Assembly (NCBI GenBank): GCA_013306675.1
Contig: JABLUY010000002.1
Coordinates: 186,001-250,000, forward strand
Reading direction: 5' to 3'
Length of the DNA: 64,000 nt
From: Thraustochytrium sp. TN22
Lineage: Eukaryota > Sar > Bigyra > Thraustochytrida > Thraustochytriidae
Within the stretch, counting starts at the first letter, position 1; every line of letters begins with the position of its first letter. The notes beneath the pieces were generated by a model, which saw only the letters and a list, made by a program, of their open reading frames with translations, was not told the DNA's origin and did not search any database. Below, in pieces: positions 9,716-18,844 of the stretch. The position numbers were made by a program, and so were the translations under genes.

Positions 9716-12250
9716 ATGAAGGAGGTGCAGTACTTCGAGGTGAGCTCGGTGAACAGCAGCATCTTCAATGCGAGCTGCTTCGAGCAAGCCGGGCTGCCGC
9801 GGCTGTTGGTGGCGAGTAGAAACCAGCTGCTCTCGCTCGAGGCGGAGCTCAAGCGGTTCTCGATTCAGGCGCTGCAGCTCGAGAACGTGCCGGACGACGC
9901 GGAGATCGTCTCCTTGACCGGCTTCGCCACGGACGCGCTGCGCACGAATCAGAGCGTCTACTGGCACAATCGCGAGCGTGGGGTCAGCCAGCAGAGTGCG
10001 ACGCGCGCGGTTATCGCTGTTGCTTATACACGCGCCAGCTTCGAAAATACCTTTGAGGAGGGCGCCGACGCAGCCGGCTCCGCCGTTGCGTCTTCGACGG
10101 CCGGCACCGCCGGTGCGCCTTCGACGGCCGGCGGCGAGGCCATCACCTACACCTTCGCCGCTGACTCATCGCGCAAGGCCCTGCGCAATCAGTCCATCGC
10201 GACGATTGGCGACGCTGGCAGTGCCACGACGACAAGTGGCGGCGGCAGCGGCGGCGGCGGCGGCGGCGGCGGCAGCCGTGCGCGTAGTGAGGGAGGCGGC
10301 CTTGGCACTCGACTGGCGCAGCGTCACAACTCGGCAAGCTCCTCCGTCACCAGCCACAGCCGCGACAGCGGGCCGTCTGGAGCTGGGAGCGGCGTTGGCC
10401 CTCGCTCGACCGGTGCAGCGGCTGCGGCCGGAGCTGGCGTGGCGAGCTCCGCCGCCGAGGCTGCCGCCGTTGCGCGCCCCCGCTATCATCTCAACATCTA
10501 TTCGAACCTCACTGAGGTGAGCGATGCGGATGCCGACATGCACAATCTGGTGCAATCGGAGCCGCAGCGCATCGAGCTCTCTTACGCGCCACTGCGCCTG
10601 GCGAATTGCCAGGTGCCGGTTCCCTTCAGCGAAGCGAGCAGCCAGTGGCTCGTCGTCTCGGGCAACGATGATGATCATGGCCTTCACTTCTATCAGCAGA
10701 ATCGCTCGCCGTATCCTTCCAAGCGAGGTGCTGGCGCGCGTGGCCTCCATCTCGGGCGAGGGCTCGCGTCCTGGGGTGTGGCGCAGGGCGACTTCCAGTT
10801 CCCGGCCTCGCCCACGTCGACCACCTCCGGTGGAGTGCGCAGCCGCGGCGACGAGGAGAGCGACGCCGAGGATGACGCCTCGGGTCGCGCGAGCTCCCCC
10901 ATGGACGGGCGCGAATTCCAGGAGGAGGACGATTTGGACGACGATGACGATCTTGACGAGGAGGAGGACGACGAGGAAGAGGACGAGGAAGACGATTTTG
11001 ATGACGAAGACGAGGACGAGGACGAGGACGACGACTTTGATGATGACGACGAAGACGAGGATGAAGAGGGAATCAGGTCTTCTTCGATCGCAGACGACGA
11101 CATCGACGAGGACGACCTCGAGGACGAAAGGGACTCACAAACCCCTTCCCCGGTGCGTAGCGCACATGAGCGCGCGCTGGATGACGAGGAGGACGAAAAC
11201 CAGAGCGAGGACGAGAATAGCGATGAGAACGGCGAGGAGGGCAGCCCCGCGTCGCGCGATGATGATGAGAGCTACAGGGCCGATGGCGCAAAGCCGCGGT
11301 CCGGTCCCAGAGCTCAGGCAGGCCGGGCTCGAGCCGGCAAGGGGTCGACGTTGCGCAGACAGGCGGCCTCCTCAGGGACAGCCAGCTCGAGTCACCTCAT
11401 GTCGCTGGTCGCCGGGAATGACGGCGCTATGCGCGGCGGAAGCGCGTACTCGTCCATGCACGGATCGGTCGGGCCGGAACTCTTCGTGCGCATGCGCAGT
11501 GTGAACGCGCCGCTCGCCGGAATGCGGCGGTGCGGTTCACCCGTGCTGAGCTTCGCCGCGCAAGAGTTGCAGCGCAACAAGGCGAAGCAGCTCTTCGCCG
11601 CCGGCTGCGACGATGGCGAGCTCTGTGTCGTCGCCAAGCACCTGGACAACCAGAACGTGAACGACAGCTACAAGATCTTGCGCTTTACCGGGCCTCTTCC
11701 ATGCGTGGACATCATTGAAAGTGCTGGCAGCAGCGAATGCTGGGACGTGGTGACCGGGGGCAGCCTGGGGTTCGCAGCCGTCGTTCAGGCCTCGATGGAC
11801 CGTGGGGAGCTGGCGCTCTCGGAGCCAGCACTTTTGCCGGGGTCCACAGAGTACGACAGCGTTCTGTGCTCGCACGTGGCGGACATTGACTGGGACGGCG
11901 AGCCCGAGATTCTCATTGGCACCTACGGGCGGCGCCTGATGGCGTACAGCCGCGTCGCAGAGGGCGTCTCTCTTGGTGCCGCGATCAGTGAGGACGCTGA
12001 TGCGCGGCGAGCGGAGTACGCGCCGTCGTGGGAGCGCAGCTTCGCGTACCCGCTCTTCGCCATCGCGTCGGGCGACTTCAACCAGGACGGCGCGGACGAG
12101 GTGGTCGTGAGCACGCTGGGCGGCGTGCACATTCTGCAGCCGGATCTGGATGCTGCCGCGGACAAGATCCTCCTCGCGGCGAGCCGCCTCGCTGAGCTGC
12201 AGCTGGCGTCCGCGGCCAGCGCTGCGCATGGCAATAGCCGGGCTTACTGA
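9716..12250 (+). CDS. KPTN: Kaptin (KICSTOR subunit) with long acidic insertion
   Basis: 844 residues; human kaptin has 436. KICSTOR (KPTN, ITFG2, SZT2, C12orf66) tethers GATOR1 to lysosomes and represses mTORC1 when nutrients are low. Matches to human kaptin: DDAEIVSLTGF near residue 60; HLNIYSNLTEVSD near 258; VVSGNDDDHGLHFYQ near 310; LLPGSTEYDSVLC with DIDWDGEPEILIGTYG near 705-735; GDFNQDGADEVVVSTLGGVH near 785-805. The last two are FG-GAP-like DxDxDG repeats. Residues about 75-250 and 335-560 are low-complexity insertions, including a nearly pure Asp/Glu stretch (about 402-455). The start is the first in-frame ATG and gives the family N-terminus; upstream frame is repeat-derived. Tail-to-tail with the oxidoreductase gene, 178 bp apart. 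Confidence 0.9.
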   Translation: MKEVQYFEVSSVNSSIFNASCFEQAGLPRLLVASRNQLLSLEAELKRFSIQALQLENVPDDAEIVSLTGFATDALRTNQSVYWHNRERGVSQQSATRAVIAVAYTRASFENTFEEGADAAGSAVASSTAGTAGAPSTAGGEAITYTFAADSSRKALRNQSIATIGDAGSATTTSGGGSGGGGGGGGSRARSEGGGLGTRLAQRHNSASSSVTSHSRDSGPSGAGSGVGPRSTGAAAAAGAGVASSAAEAAAVARPRYHLNIYSNLTEVSDADADMHNLVQSEPQRIELSYAPLRLANCQVPVPFSEASSQWLVVSGNDDDHGLHFYQQNRSPYPSKRGAGARGLHLGRGLASWGVAQGDFQFPASPTSTTSGGVRSRGDEESDAEDDASGRASSPMDGREFQEEDDLDDDDDLDEEEDDEEEDEEDDFDDEDEDEDEDDDFDDDDEDEDEEGIRSSSIADDDIDEDDLEDERDSQTPSPVRSAHERALDDEEDENQSEDENSDENGEEGSPASRDDDESYRADGAKPRSGPRAQAGRARAGKGSTLRRQAASSGTASSSHLMSLVAGNDGAMRGGSAYSSMHGSVGPELFVRMRSVNAPLAGMRRCGSPVLSFAAQELQRNKAKQLFAAGCDDGELCVVAKHLDNQNVNDSYKILRFTGPLPCVDIIESAGSSECWDVVTGGSLGFAAVVQASMDRGELALSEPALLPGSTEYDSVLCSHVADIDWDGEPEILIGTYGRRLMAYSRVAEGVSLGAAISEDADARRAEYAPSWERSFAYPLFAIASGDFNQDGADEVVVSTLGGVHILQPDLDAAADKILLAASRLAELQLASAASAAHGNSRAY

Positions 12251-12428
12251 CTGACTAATTGGTTGATTTGATTGATGGATGTATCTGTGTTTGTGCCATA
12301 GCCTTTCTAACCGCCACTGCACTGCAGCAAGCTTGGGGCATGAGGAGGAGAAGCATGGTTACGCTCGAGCAGAGGGAGGCCACGTAAAGCCCAGAGAGGC
12401 CGGCCGTTGTGGTGCGACGACGGCGCCG

Positions 12429-13553
12429 TCACTTGGAGGGGTCGATGACGATACGACCCGTGGTTTCGCCCTTGAGCATGGCGGCAGAGATGTCAAAGAG
12501 CTCCGAGAGGCCGCGGGTCTCAAACTTGTCAAAGTACTGGGGCGGGAAGTCGGTCTCGAGGCGAGTCCAGACGGCCTTGCGGCTCTCCATGTCGAGCTGC
12601 ACAGAGTCGATGCCGAGAAGCGAGATACCGCGCAGGATGAAGGGAAACACGGTCGTGTCGACCTTGGGGCCGGCCGCAACGCCGCTGAGTGCGATGGCGC
12701 CGCCATACTTGACGCGGGGGATAATGGCGGAGGTGGTGGCACCACCGACGCAGTCGATAGCCGCGGCATAGAGCTCCTTGTCGAGTGGCTTGGCCGGCTC
12801 GAGGCGCGGGATGACCTGCGCGGCGCCGAGCGAGCGCAGCCAGGACTCGTTCTCCTCGGCGTGGCCCGTGCTGGCCACCACATTGGTGTAGCCGAGCTTG
12901 CCGAGGATGGCAACGGCCGTGGAGCCCACGCCGCCCGTGGCGCCCGCCACGAGGATGGGCGAGTCCTTCTTCAGAAAACCCAGGCGCTCCACGGCCATGA
13001 TGCTCTGCATGGCCGTGAAACCGGCCGTGCCGATGATCATGGCCTGCTCCGCCGTGAAGCACGAGGGCAGCGGAACGAGCCAGGACGCCGGCACGCGCGC
13101 CAGCTCCGCGTAGCCGCCGTTCACGTGCTGGCCCGCATAGTGGCCCGTCAGCACGACCGCCTGGCCCTGCGAGAACGTGCCCGAGTCGTCCTGCTCGATC
13201 TCGCCCGCGAAGTCGATGCCCGGCACGAGCGGGAACTTGGTGGCCACGCCCGGCAGCCCCTGGCACACCATGGCGTCCTTGTAGTTGATCGTCGACCGCT
13301 GCACCTTGACCGTCGCCATGGCCTCGCCCGCGTACTTGCCCGCGTCCGCCGCCGGCAGGCTCTCCAGCGTCGCGTCCTCCAGCAGCTCGTGCCGCGCCGG
13401 GTCCGCCTTGCCCTCCTTGTGCACCACCAGCGCGCGGAACCCGCGGGTCGCCATCCCGCCGCGCGACCTCGCGCTTGCCTCCACGCCCGCGCGCCCCAGC
13501 AGCCCTTCGCCCAGCCCGGCGCGCATCGCTCTGCTGCCCATCTGCAGCGCCAT
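12429..13553 (-). CDS. YhdH/AcuI-family NADPH oxidoreductase, probably organellar
   Basis: 374 residues of the medium-chain dehydrogenase superfamily, YhdH/YhfP branch. Bacterial AcuI of this branch reduces acrylyl-CoA with NADPH. Core motifs: STINYKDAMVCQG near residue 85, FPLVPGIDFAGEIE near 105, the dinucleotide-binding VAGATGGVGSTAVAILGK near 200, and the substrate-side GIDSVQLDMESRKAVW near 325. It lacks the structural zinc cysteines, as expected for quinone-oxidoreductase-like members. The first in-frame ATG gives a 34-residue Arg/Ala/Gly-rich N-terminal extension without acidic residues apart from two Glu, consistent with a mitochondrial presequence; a second ATG (MATRGFRAL) would give the mature length. 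Substrate cannot be fixed from sequence; acrylyl-CoA is plausible. Confidence 0.9.
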   Translation of the reverse strand: MALQMGSRAMRAGLGEGLLGRAGVEASARSRGGMATRGFRALVVHKEGKADPARHELLEDATLESLPAADAGKYAGEAMATVKVQRSTINYKDAMVCQGLPGVATKFPLVPGIDFAGEIEQDDSGTFSQGQAVVLTGHYAGQHVNGGYAELARVPASWLVPLPSCFTAEQAMIIGTAGFTAMQSIMAVERLGFLKKDSPILVAGATGGVGSTAVAILGKLGYTNVVASTGHAEENESWLRSLGAAQVIPRLEPAKPLDKELYAAAIDCVGGATTSAIIPRVKYGGAIALSGVAAGPKVDTTVFPFILRGISLLGIDSVQLDMESRKAVWTRLETDFPPQYFDKFETRGLSELFDISAAMLKGETTGRIVIDPSK

Positions 13554-14891
13554 GACGACGGACGACCCCGCCTCCCTCGCCAAGACCTCCGCTTCCGCCC
13601 GACCGACGCCGGCAATACCGCGACCGCGAGCCGAGATAGCTAGCGAGCTAGCTAGTCAAGATCCTGCCTGCGCACCGCCGCGTCTCTTGATCGCCGCGTC
13701 TCTTGATCCGCACGCAGTCCGACGGATGATCCTATGATTCTGCAGTGCGCAGTGATGGCGCTCGACGGCGACTCGACTTGCGTCTGAAGTTCTCTCAGAA
13801 CAGCAGCCGTCATGTCATCACAGGCGATGCAAGCGTCGTCTCGGGTCTCGTTCGGCGTCCGCCACCGCGAACGCGGTCGAGGCACTGCGGCAGCCTGCGG
13901 CAGCCTGCGGCAGCTGCGGCAGAGCTCGTGCGAGTTCGTGCGAACTCTCGGCCAGCAGAGGCAGGCAGGCCAGGCCAGGCAAGGAAAGATCGCGAGTGGT
14001 TGCTTGTGTCATGCGCCGTGTGCGGCGAGCCTCTGGCGACGTGCCGCAAGCTTTTGCGTCTTGGAGATTACCAGGTGTTACGTGCGATCTCTGAAAGTCC
14101 CCGTCGTGCTTGCTTGTGTCATGCGCCATGTGCGGCGAGCCTCTGGCGACGTGCCGCAAGCTTTTGCGTCTTGGAGATTGGAGGGTGTTACGAGCGATCT
14201 CTGCAAGTCCCCGTCGTGGTCCTTCTCCTCCTCCCCCGAGCTGCCTCACGGCACCGCTGCGACTCGAGAAGCCACCGCGCCGGTTCTCAATGGTCGCTTG
14301 CTTGACGTACTTGCTTGTTTGCTCGTTCGCTCGCTTGGTGCTCTCGTTGCGATTACCGCTCAAACAAATCCTTCTTGGCTTTGTGATTGCGCCTGAGCGC
14401 CGTGCAGAGCCTGACGGAGCATACCCAGCGCAGTCGCAGTCGCAGTCTGAAAGCTGTGAGCGTCGAGAGTCGCTCGTGAGACCGCGGGCCGCGGGCGGCG
14501 GCGTCCTGCTCCCACTGGGACCCACTCGTCGTTCGTGACCTATGGCCTTGAAGATGCCATGCCATGGTTGTGTCCTTGCGACTGCGACTGGGCGTCAAGA
14601 GGCCGCGTTATGCAGAGAGACGGCGACTCGGACTTGGAGGTCCAGCATAGCCTGACAGTAGTTTGCGTCTGGCGTCGCTCGCGGTCTCGTGGTCCTATGC
14701 GTCCTGCTCCCACTCGTTGGTGCCTGCGCGTGCCTGCGTGCCTGCGCGTGCCTGCGTGCCTGCGACCTTGGCGACGTTCTCACTACCGGCGACGTTCAAC
14801 TTGAAGTCCTCGTGGCTTCTGGCTTGCTGCGCTGCTGCGCCAGTTCGGGCGCGACCGCCAGTGCCCGTGGCAGTCCAGAGCGAGAAAACCC
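13554..14891. other. Divergent intergenic region with 110-bp tandem duplication
   Basis: 1.34 kb between divergent starts. Contains the 110-bp duplication (14001-14220), GCAGCCTGCG-type repeats at about 13887-13920, and a GCGTGCCTGC repeat at about 14727-14765. Open frames here shift across the 110-bp units (110 is not a multiple of 3) and look non-coding. Confidence 0.5.
14001..14220. repeat. 110-bp tandem duplication
   Basis: Units 14001-14110 and 14111-14220 both begin TGCTTGTGTCATGCGCC and end CCCCGTCGTG plus two bases. They differ at only a handful of positions, so the duplication is recent. No coding function is visible. Confidence 0.9.
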
Positions 14892-15440
14892 ATGGCGACT
14901 CCGGCGGCGGCGGCGGCGGCGGCGGAGACGACCGCAGAGGCGCAGGGCGCGGTGGAGTGCGTGGTGGTGGATCGCGAGGCGGAATGCTGCGGCGTGTTCA
15001 TGCGCGGTGGCCTCGTGGGCGACGCCAAGTTCGGGCGGCGGAAGCGCGCTGACCGCGAGGTGCTGGCCACGGCCGTGCCTGGGGAGGGCGCGGCGGAGGA
15101 CTGGCAGCCCGGTCAGGCGAACGAGCAGCTCGTGCTGGAGGGTGTCGACCTGGGCAGCCTCCGTCCGGGCGACGTGCTGCGAGTGTGCCCTGGCGCGCAG
15201 GACGACACCAAGGCCGGCGTGGCGGGCGCTGTGGAGGCGCGCTGCAACGCGATCGCGCGCAAGCTCTGGCCGCCCGAGCGCGGCCCGCGCAAGGACTGCG
15301 TTGACTTTGTCTTTCACGAGGCGCGTGACTGCGGCTCCGGCGGCGCCTTTCTCTCCTCCGCCAAGCCGGGTCTCGTCTGTGCAGGCGACACGGTTGACGT
15401 CGTCCCGGCCGCTGCTGCCTCATCCACGCAAGACAGCTAA
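14892..15440 (+). CDS. Small MOSC-domain-like protein
   Basis: 182 residues, ATG in CCCATGGC. After an Ala-rich start, residues 20-170 follow the pattern of short MOSC domains: GGLVGDAKFGRRKRADREV (compare GxxGDxHxGRxxRQV), then NEQLVLEGVDLGSLRPGDVL, typical of the ENLVxEGxDLxxLxxGxxL signature, and a final GDTVDVV strand. MOSC domains occur in molybdenum-cofactor sulfurases and in small proteins such as bacterial YiiM that handle N-hydroxylated compounds or sulfur carriers. The conserved MOSC cysteine cannot be placed with confidence; candidates are Cys in KDCVDF or RDCGSG. Function is therefore inferred at domain level only. Its stop lies 78 bp from that of the convergent LRR gene. Confidence 0.6.
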   Translation: MATPAAAAAAAETTAEAQGAVECVVVDREAECCGVFMRGGLVGDAKFGRRKRADREVLATAVPGEGAAEDWQPGQANEQLVLEGVDLGSLRPGDVLRVCPGAQDDTKAGVAGAVEARCNAIARKLWPPERGPRKDCVDFVFHEARDCGSGGAFLSSAKPGLVCAGDTVDVVPAAAASSTQDS

Positions 15441-15518
15441 GCTACAGTAGGCCTACTCCCGGGGAACTTCGAGTTGTGGCATCGAAAAAGGCGACTCTGG
15501 TTCCTGGGCTAGGTTTGA

Positions 15519-16436
15519 TCACTCATCAATCTCCTCGAGCTTCTCGAGCTCCTTGATCATGGTCGCCTCGAGCTGATTGCCCGCGAGCGTGAAGCGACGC
15601 AGGTTGCCCGCGCTCTTCACGAGCTCTTGCGGCAGCTCCGCAAGACAATTGCTCGCGAGGAGCAAGTGCTTGAGCTTGGGCAGCCTGGCGATGCGCTTCG
15701 CGACGCCGGTCAGCTGGTTGTTCTCGGCGTTGATCACCTGCAGCGCCTCGCAGCGGCCCAAACACGCGTGCAGCTTTACCAGCCGGTTGCCCTGCAGGTA
15801 GACGCGCTTTAGCGCCACGCATCCGCCCATCGTCTTGGGCAGGCGCTCCAGCTGGTTGCCTTCTGCGCGAAAGACCTCTAGATTGACGAGGTTGCCAATG
15901 GACTGCGGAAGTGCCGAAAGCTGATTGCGCGTGAACGTCAGCTGCCGCAGCTGCGTCAGCTTGCCCAGCTCCTCCGGCACCTCGGTCACCGCATTATCGT
16001 CCAGATACAGCTCTTCGAGCGCCGTGAGGGTCCACAGACAGCTCGGCATGGCCGTCAGCTTGTTTCGGTGCAGCGGGAGACCTTTGAGCGCCGTCAGCGT
16101 GCCGAAGCTGGCGGGAAAGCCCTCCTCGGTCATCTCATTATCCTCCAGGTACACGGTGTCGAGCGCCTGCAGGTCGCCGATCGCCTCCGGCAGCGCGGCG
16201 AGCTTGTTCTTGCGTAGGTACACCTCCTTTAGCTTGATGAGCCGCTCCAGACCGTTCACCTGCGTCAACTCGTTGTCCTCAAGAAAGAGCCCCTCCAGGT
16301 CCGGGCACTTGTCGAAGACCACGGCCGGCACCTCCTCGAGGCCCTTCTCCGACAGGTCCAGCTCTGTCAGCACCTCCTCATCCTCGTCCACGTCGATGTC
16401 CAGCTCCTCCACGAGTTTGGCCAGCTCCTCGTCCAT
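15519..16436 (-). CDS. Leucine-rich-repeat protein
   Basis: 305 residues beginning MDEELAKLVEEL; the in-frame upstream extension lacks good start context. After an acidic N-terminus come about ten tandem 23-24-residue LRRs of the LxxLxLxxNxLxxLPxxIG type (as in SHOC2/PIRL and adenylate cyclase LRRs), for example LKEVYLRKNKLAALPEAIG and LEELYLDDNAVTEVPEELG. There is no signal peptide, membrane span or kinase domain, so it is probably a cytosolic or nuclear binding scaffold. The ligand cannot be read from the sequence. Ends with a Glu/Lys-rich helix (IKELEKLEEIDE). Confidence 0.85.
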   Translation of the reverse strand: MDEELAKLVEELDIDVDEDEEVLTELDLSEKGLEEVPAVVFDKCPDLEGLFLEDNELTQVNGLERLIKLKEVYLRKNKLAALPEAIGDLQALDTVYLEDNEMTEEGFPASFGTLTALKGLPLHRNKLTAMPSCLWTLTALEELYLDDNAVTEVPEELGKLTQLRQLTFTRNQLSALPQSIGNLVNLEVFRAEGNQLERLPKTMGGCVALKRVYLQGNRLVKLHACLGRCEALQVINAENNQLTGVAKRIARLPKLKHLLLASNCLAELPQELVKSAGNLRRFTLAGNQLEATMIKELEKLEEIDE

Positions 16437-17365
16437 GCCGCAGCGCGCCGTTGAGCGCCGCGATTGGCGCGTTGGCGCGGCGCGCCTCACACCCGCCCGA
16501 GCGCGCAGGACGCTCCGGCGCCGCGCCGCGGTGGACTCCTGGCCCGCGCCCCGCCCTGCCCCCTGGTCGCCTCGCGACTGCGCGCGTGAGCGCCTCCGGA
16601 CTCGGTCGAGGCGCGCGTCGCCGCGTCCTGACTTGCCAGTGCTGGGTGAACGGCGGCAACGGTGCCAGTCAGACCGTGACTGGGACTCGGACTGCCAGTG
16701 GGACCGCCTGGGGCCGCCGCTTCCGCTGGGTCCGCTCGCACTTCTCCTTTCTCCTTCTTTTCGCCAGAACCTGGCAGTGCCACGTACGCTGCCAGGGTCA
16801 GTGCCGGGCAGCGCCGGCCCTCAGCCAGCGAGGCCAGTTTGGGTGGGGTGCTAGTCTTGAGCAGGCAGCCAAACCTGCGAACACGAAGCAGAGCGCGCGA
16901 ATCGGCCACAGCAACACGATGGTCGCTGCTGAACCTCGAGACCTCGTGCAACTCACCACATCTCTTTCCCGCGCTCGTCTGCAGATGGCTTTGAGCTTGT
17001 CCTCCGCGCGCACAGCGCACTGGCCAGGGCCCGCCACCGGCGGCAGAGGTGCTGGCAGAGCCCAGTGACTGGGCTCGCGCACACCCGCAGCGGTCCGCGC
17101 CAAGGCTCGCTTTTCCGCGCCGGCGGGCCCGCGCTGGTCCAGCTTTACCGCGGCGCGGGGCGGCGCGGCGCGGGATGGCATGGCGTGGCATGGTATGGTA
17201 TGGCACGGCTCGGCTCGGCGCGGCTCGGCGCGGCGCGGCGCGGCGAGGCGAGGCGTGCGGCAGAGGCGGAGCGGAGCGCAACGTCCGGGCACCGGCACTG
17301 GCGTGCGGTCACGGCAATTTGCCTGTGCAAGGCGAGCGAGGTGCGGCGAGGTCTGACAGTCAGTC
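16437..17365. other. Divergent promoter region
   Basis: 929 bp between divergent ATGs. Contains a perfect TGGCAGTGCCA palindrome at about 16772 and the 19-unit GG pentamer array at 17162-17253. No convincing coding frame. Confidence 0.5.
17162..17253 (+). repeat. GG-every-5-bases array upstream of coiled-coil gene
   Basis: GG recurs at exactly 5-base spacing for 19 units while the other three bases vary (CGC, CAT, CGT, TAT, CAC, CTC, CGA). It ends about 112 bases before ATG 17366 and is G-rich on the sense strand. The variation shows that the spacing is kept while the unit sequence drifts. Confidence 0.9.
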
Positions 17366-18844
17366 ATGTCGCGGCGGGAGGCGCTGCGCAGAGCTCGGCT
17401 GGGCGAGCGCGCGGACGTGGAGGCGCGCGAAGCGCTGGCGAACGAAGGGCTTCTGGAGCAGGTGCGCGACAGGGTCGCGGAGTGGGTGAACCGCGCGATT
17501 GCGGAGAATGGCGTGCACGACGTGAAGCACATCGTGCAGCAGGTGTGCGCGGACGCGCGCTACCACGTGGACCAGGCACGCATGCCGCCGGCGCTGGCGA
17601 GCGAGGACATGTGCAAGTTCTGTCGCTCGCGACTTGCGCATTGCGCGTGCGGCAACTCAGCCAGCAACAGTTCACGGAGCCAGCCGCAGCAACTCCCAGA
17701 GCACCTCGTGCGCGATGAGTACGCTCTGCTGGCCCTGGCCCGGGAGGACGAGGCGCGCGACGACGCGCGCAAGGCGCGCATGGAACTCCTCGCCCAGCGG
17801 CAAGCCTATGCAGCGGACCTGGAGGTGCACCTGGCCGAGCAGCGCGCCAGGAACGAGGCACGCGAGCGGGAGAAGCGCGAGGATGCGGCCCGCCTCGCAC
17901 GTGATGCGGAGGCACTCCGCCGCGAGCAGGCCAGCGCGGCCCAGGCCGATTGGCAGCAGCGGCGGCGTTGTGCTGACGAGCTCGACAACTTCTGTGCTCT
18001 GCAGCGCGAATCTGCGCAGGAGCAGCAGGCCGCCGACCGCGCCGAGGAGCGGAAACTGCTTTCGCTGGCCCTGGCGCAGGATGCCCAGGTCAGGCGGCGG
18101 CAGGCGCTCTTGAGGGAGCAGCAGCGCGCTAGCCTGCTGAAGGACCAGCGCATGTACGCGCAGCAGAGCGAGCAGCGGCAGCGCGATGAGGAGGCCGAGC
18201 GCCTCCGCGACCTGGACTTCATCCGCAAGGCCGCCAAGCTGGAACAGGAGCGGGAGGAGCGTCGCGAACGGGAGCGCCAAGCCGTGCTTGCCAAGCAAGA
18301 CCAGATCTTCAACTCCATGGGAGCGGAACTGGGTCGCGTCGAGCGGGAACGACGAGAGGCGCTTGAGGGCGCCTTCGAGCGCTGGGAGCTCGAGCGGCGG
18401 CAACGGGACGCCGCTCAGGCCAGCATCAAGGAGCACCAGCGCCAGCTCTCCATGCAGCGGCTGTGCGCAGCGCGCGCCGAACAGATTCAAGAGCGAACCG
18501 AGGCGCATCAGCGCTCTGCCGCGGAGAATGCCGCGTACGCGCGCGAGCTCGAGCTTCGCATGCGTCTCCACGAGGAGAGCGAGCGCCAGCGCCGCCAGGA
18601 GCAGGCCCGGGCCCGCCATGTCTACAAGAGCGACCTGGAGTCACAGATTCTTGAGGAGCATCGCACACGCAAGGAGCGCCAGTTCATCGGCATGAATGAG
18701 GTTGAGCGCAAGATGAACCACCGCCTGCTTCGCTCTTACAACCTCGTTAACGATAGTGGGCAGGTCAACACGTGCTGGACAGGCCGCTGCGGGAGCGTCT
18801 GTACTTGCCCCCGCACCCTGCGTGAGCAGCGTTATCACGTGTGA
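17366..18844 (+). CDS. Coiled-coil protein of the trichohyalin-plectin/CFAP type
   Basis: 492 residues. Residues about 20-75 are helical (LLEQVRDRVAEWVNRAIAEN). A Cys-rich knot CKFCRSRLAHCAC near residues 83-95 could bind zinc. From about 110 to 445 the protein is one long Arg/Glu/Gln-rich coiled coil of the trichohyalin-plectin-homology kind seen in flagellar proteins such as MNS1 and CFAP53. A flagellar role is inference, supported by DNAAF11 in the same window. The last 30 residues after KMNHRLLRSYN look out of character and may be intron read-through: a strong acceptor-like CTCCTTTTCAG ends at 18915. No donor could be fixed, so the uninterrupted frame is given. Start ATG follows the GG pentamer array. 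Confidence 0.7.
   Translation: MSRREALRRARLGERADVEAREALANEGLLEQVRDRVAEWVNRAIAENGVHDVKHIVQQVCADARYHVDQARMPPALASEDMCKFCRSRLAHCACGNSASNSSRSQPQQLPEHLVRDEYALLALAREDEARDDARKARMELLAQRQAYAADLEVHLAEQRARNEAREREKREDAARLARDAEALRREQASAAQADWQQRRRCADELDNFCALQRESAQEQQAADRAEERKLLSLALAQDAQVRRRQALLREQQRASLLKDQRMYAQQSEQRQRDEEAERLRDLDFIRKAAKLEQEREERRERERQAVLAKQDQIFNSMGAELGRVERERREALEGAFERWELERRQRDAAQASIKEHQRQLSMQRLCAARAEQIQERTEAHQRSAAENAAYARELELRMRLHEESERQRRQEQARARHVYKSDLESQILEEHRTRKERQFIGMNEVERKMNHRLLRSYNLVNDSGQVNTCWTGRCGSVCTCPRTLREQRYHV

Noticed and set aside
12279-13643. 454-codon open frame antisense to the oxidoreductase
   Set aside because: Starts at an unrelated position, is Arg/Gly/Ala/His-rich and has no recognisable motif, while the minus strand encodes a full YhdH-family enzyme.
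14001-14220. Terminal repeats of a mobile element
   Set aside because: The two copies are directly adjacent with nothing between them and no target-site duplication or transposase; it is a plain tandem duplication. No transposon or virus-like element was recognised anywhere in the window.
17162-17253. Pentamer arrays as CRISPR or telomeric repeats
   Set aside because: Units are 5 bases without spacers, lie inside gene-dense DNA and change strand with the adjacent gene, unlike either class.
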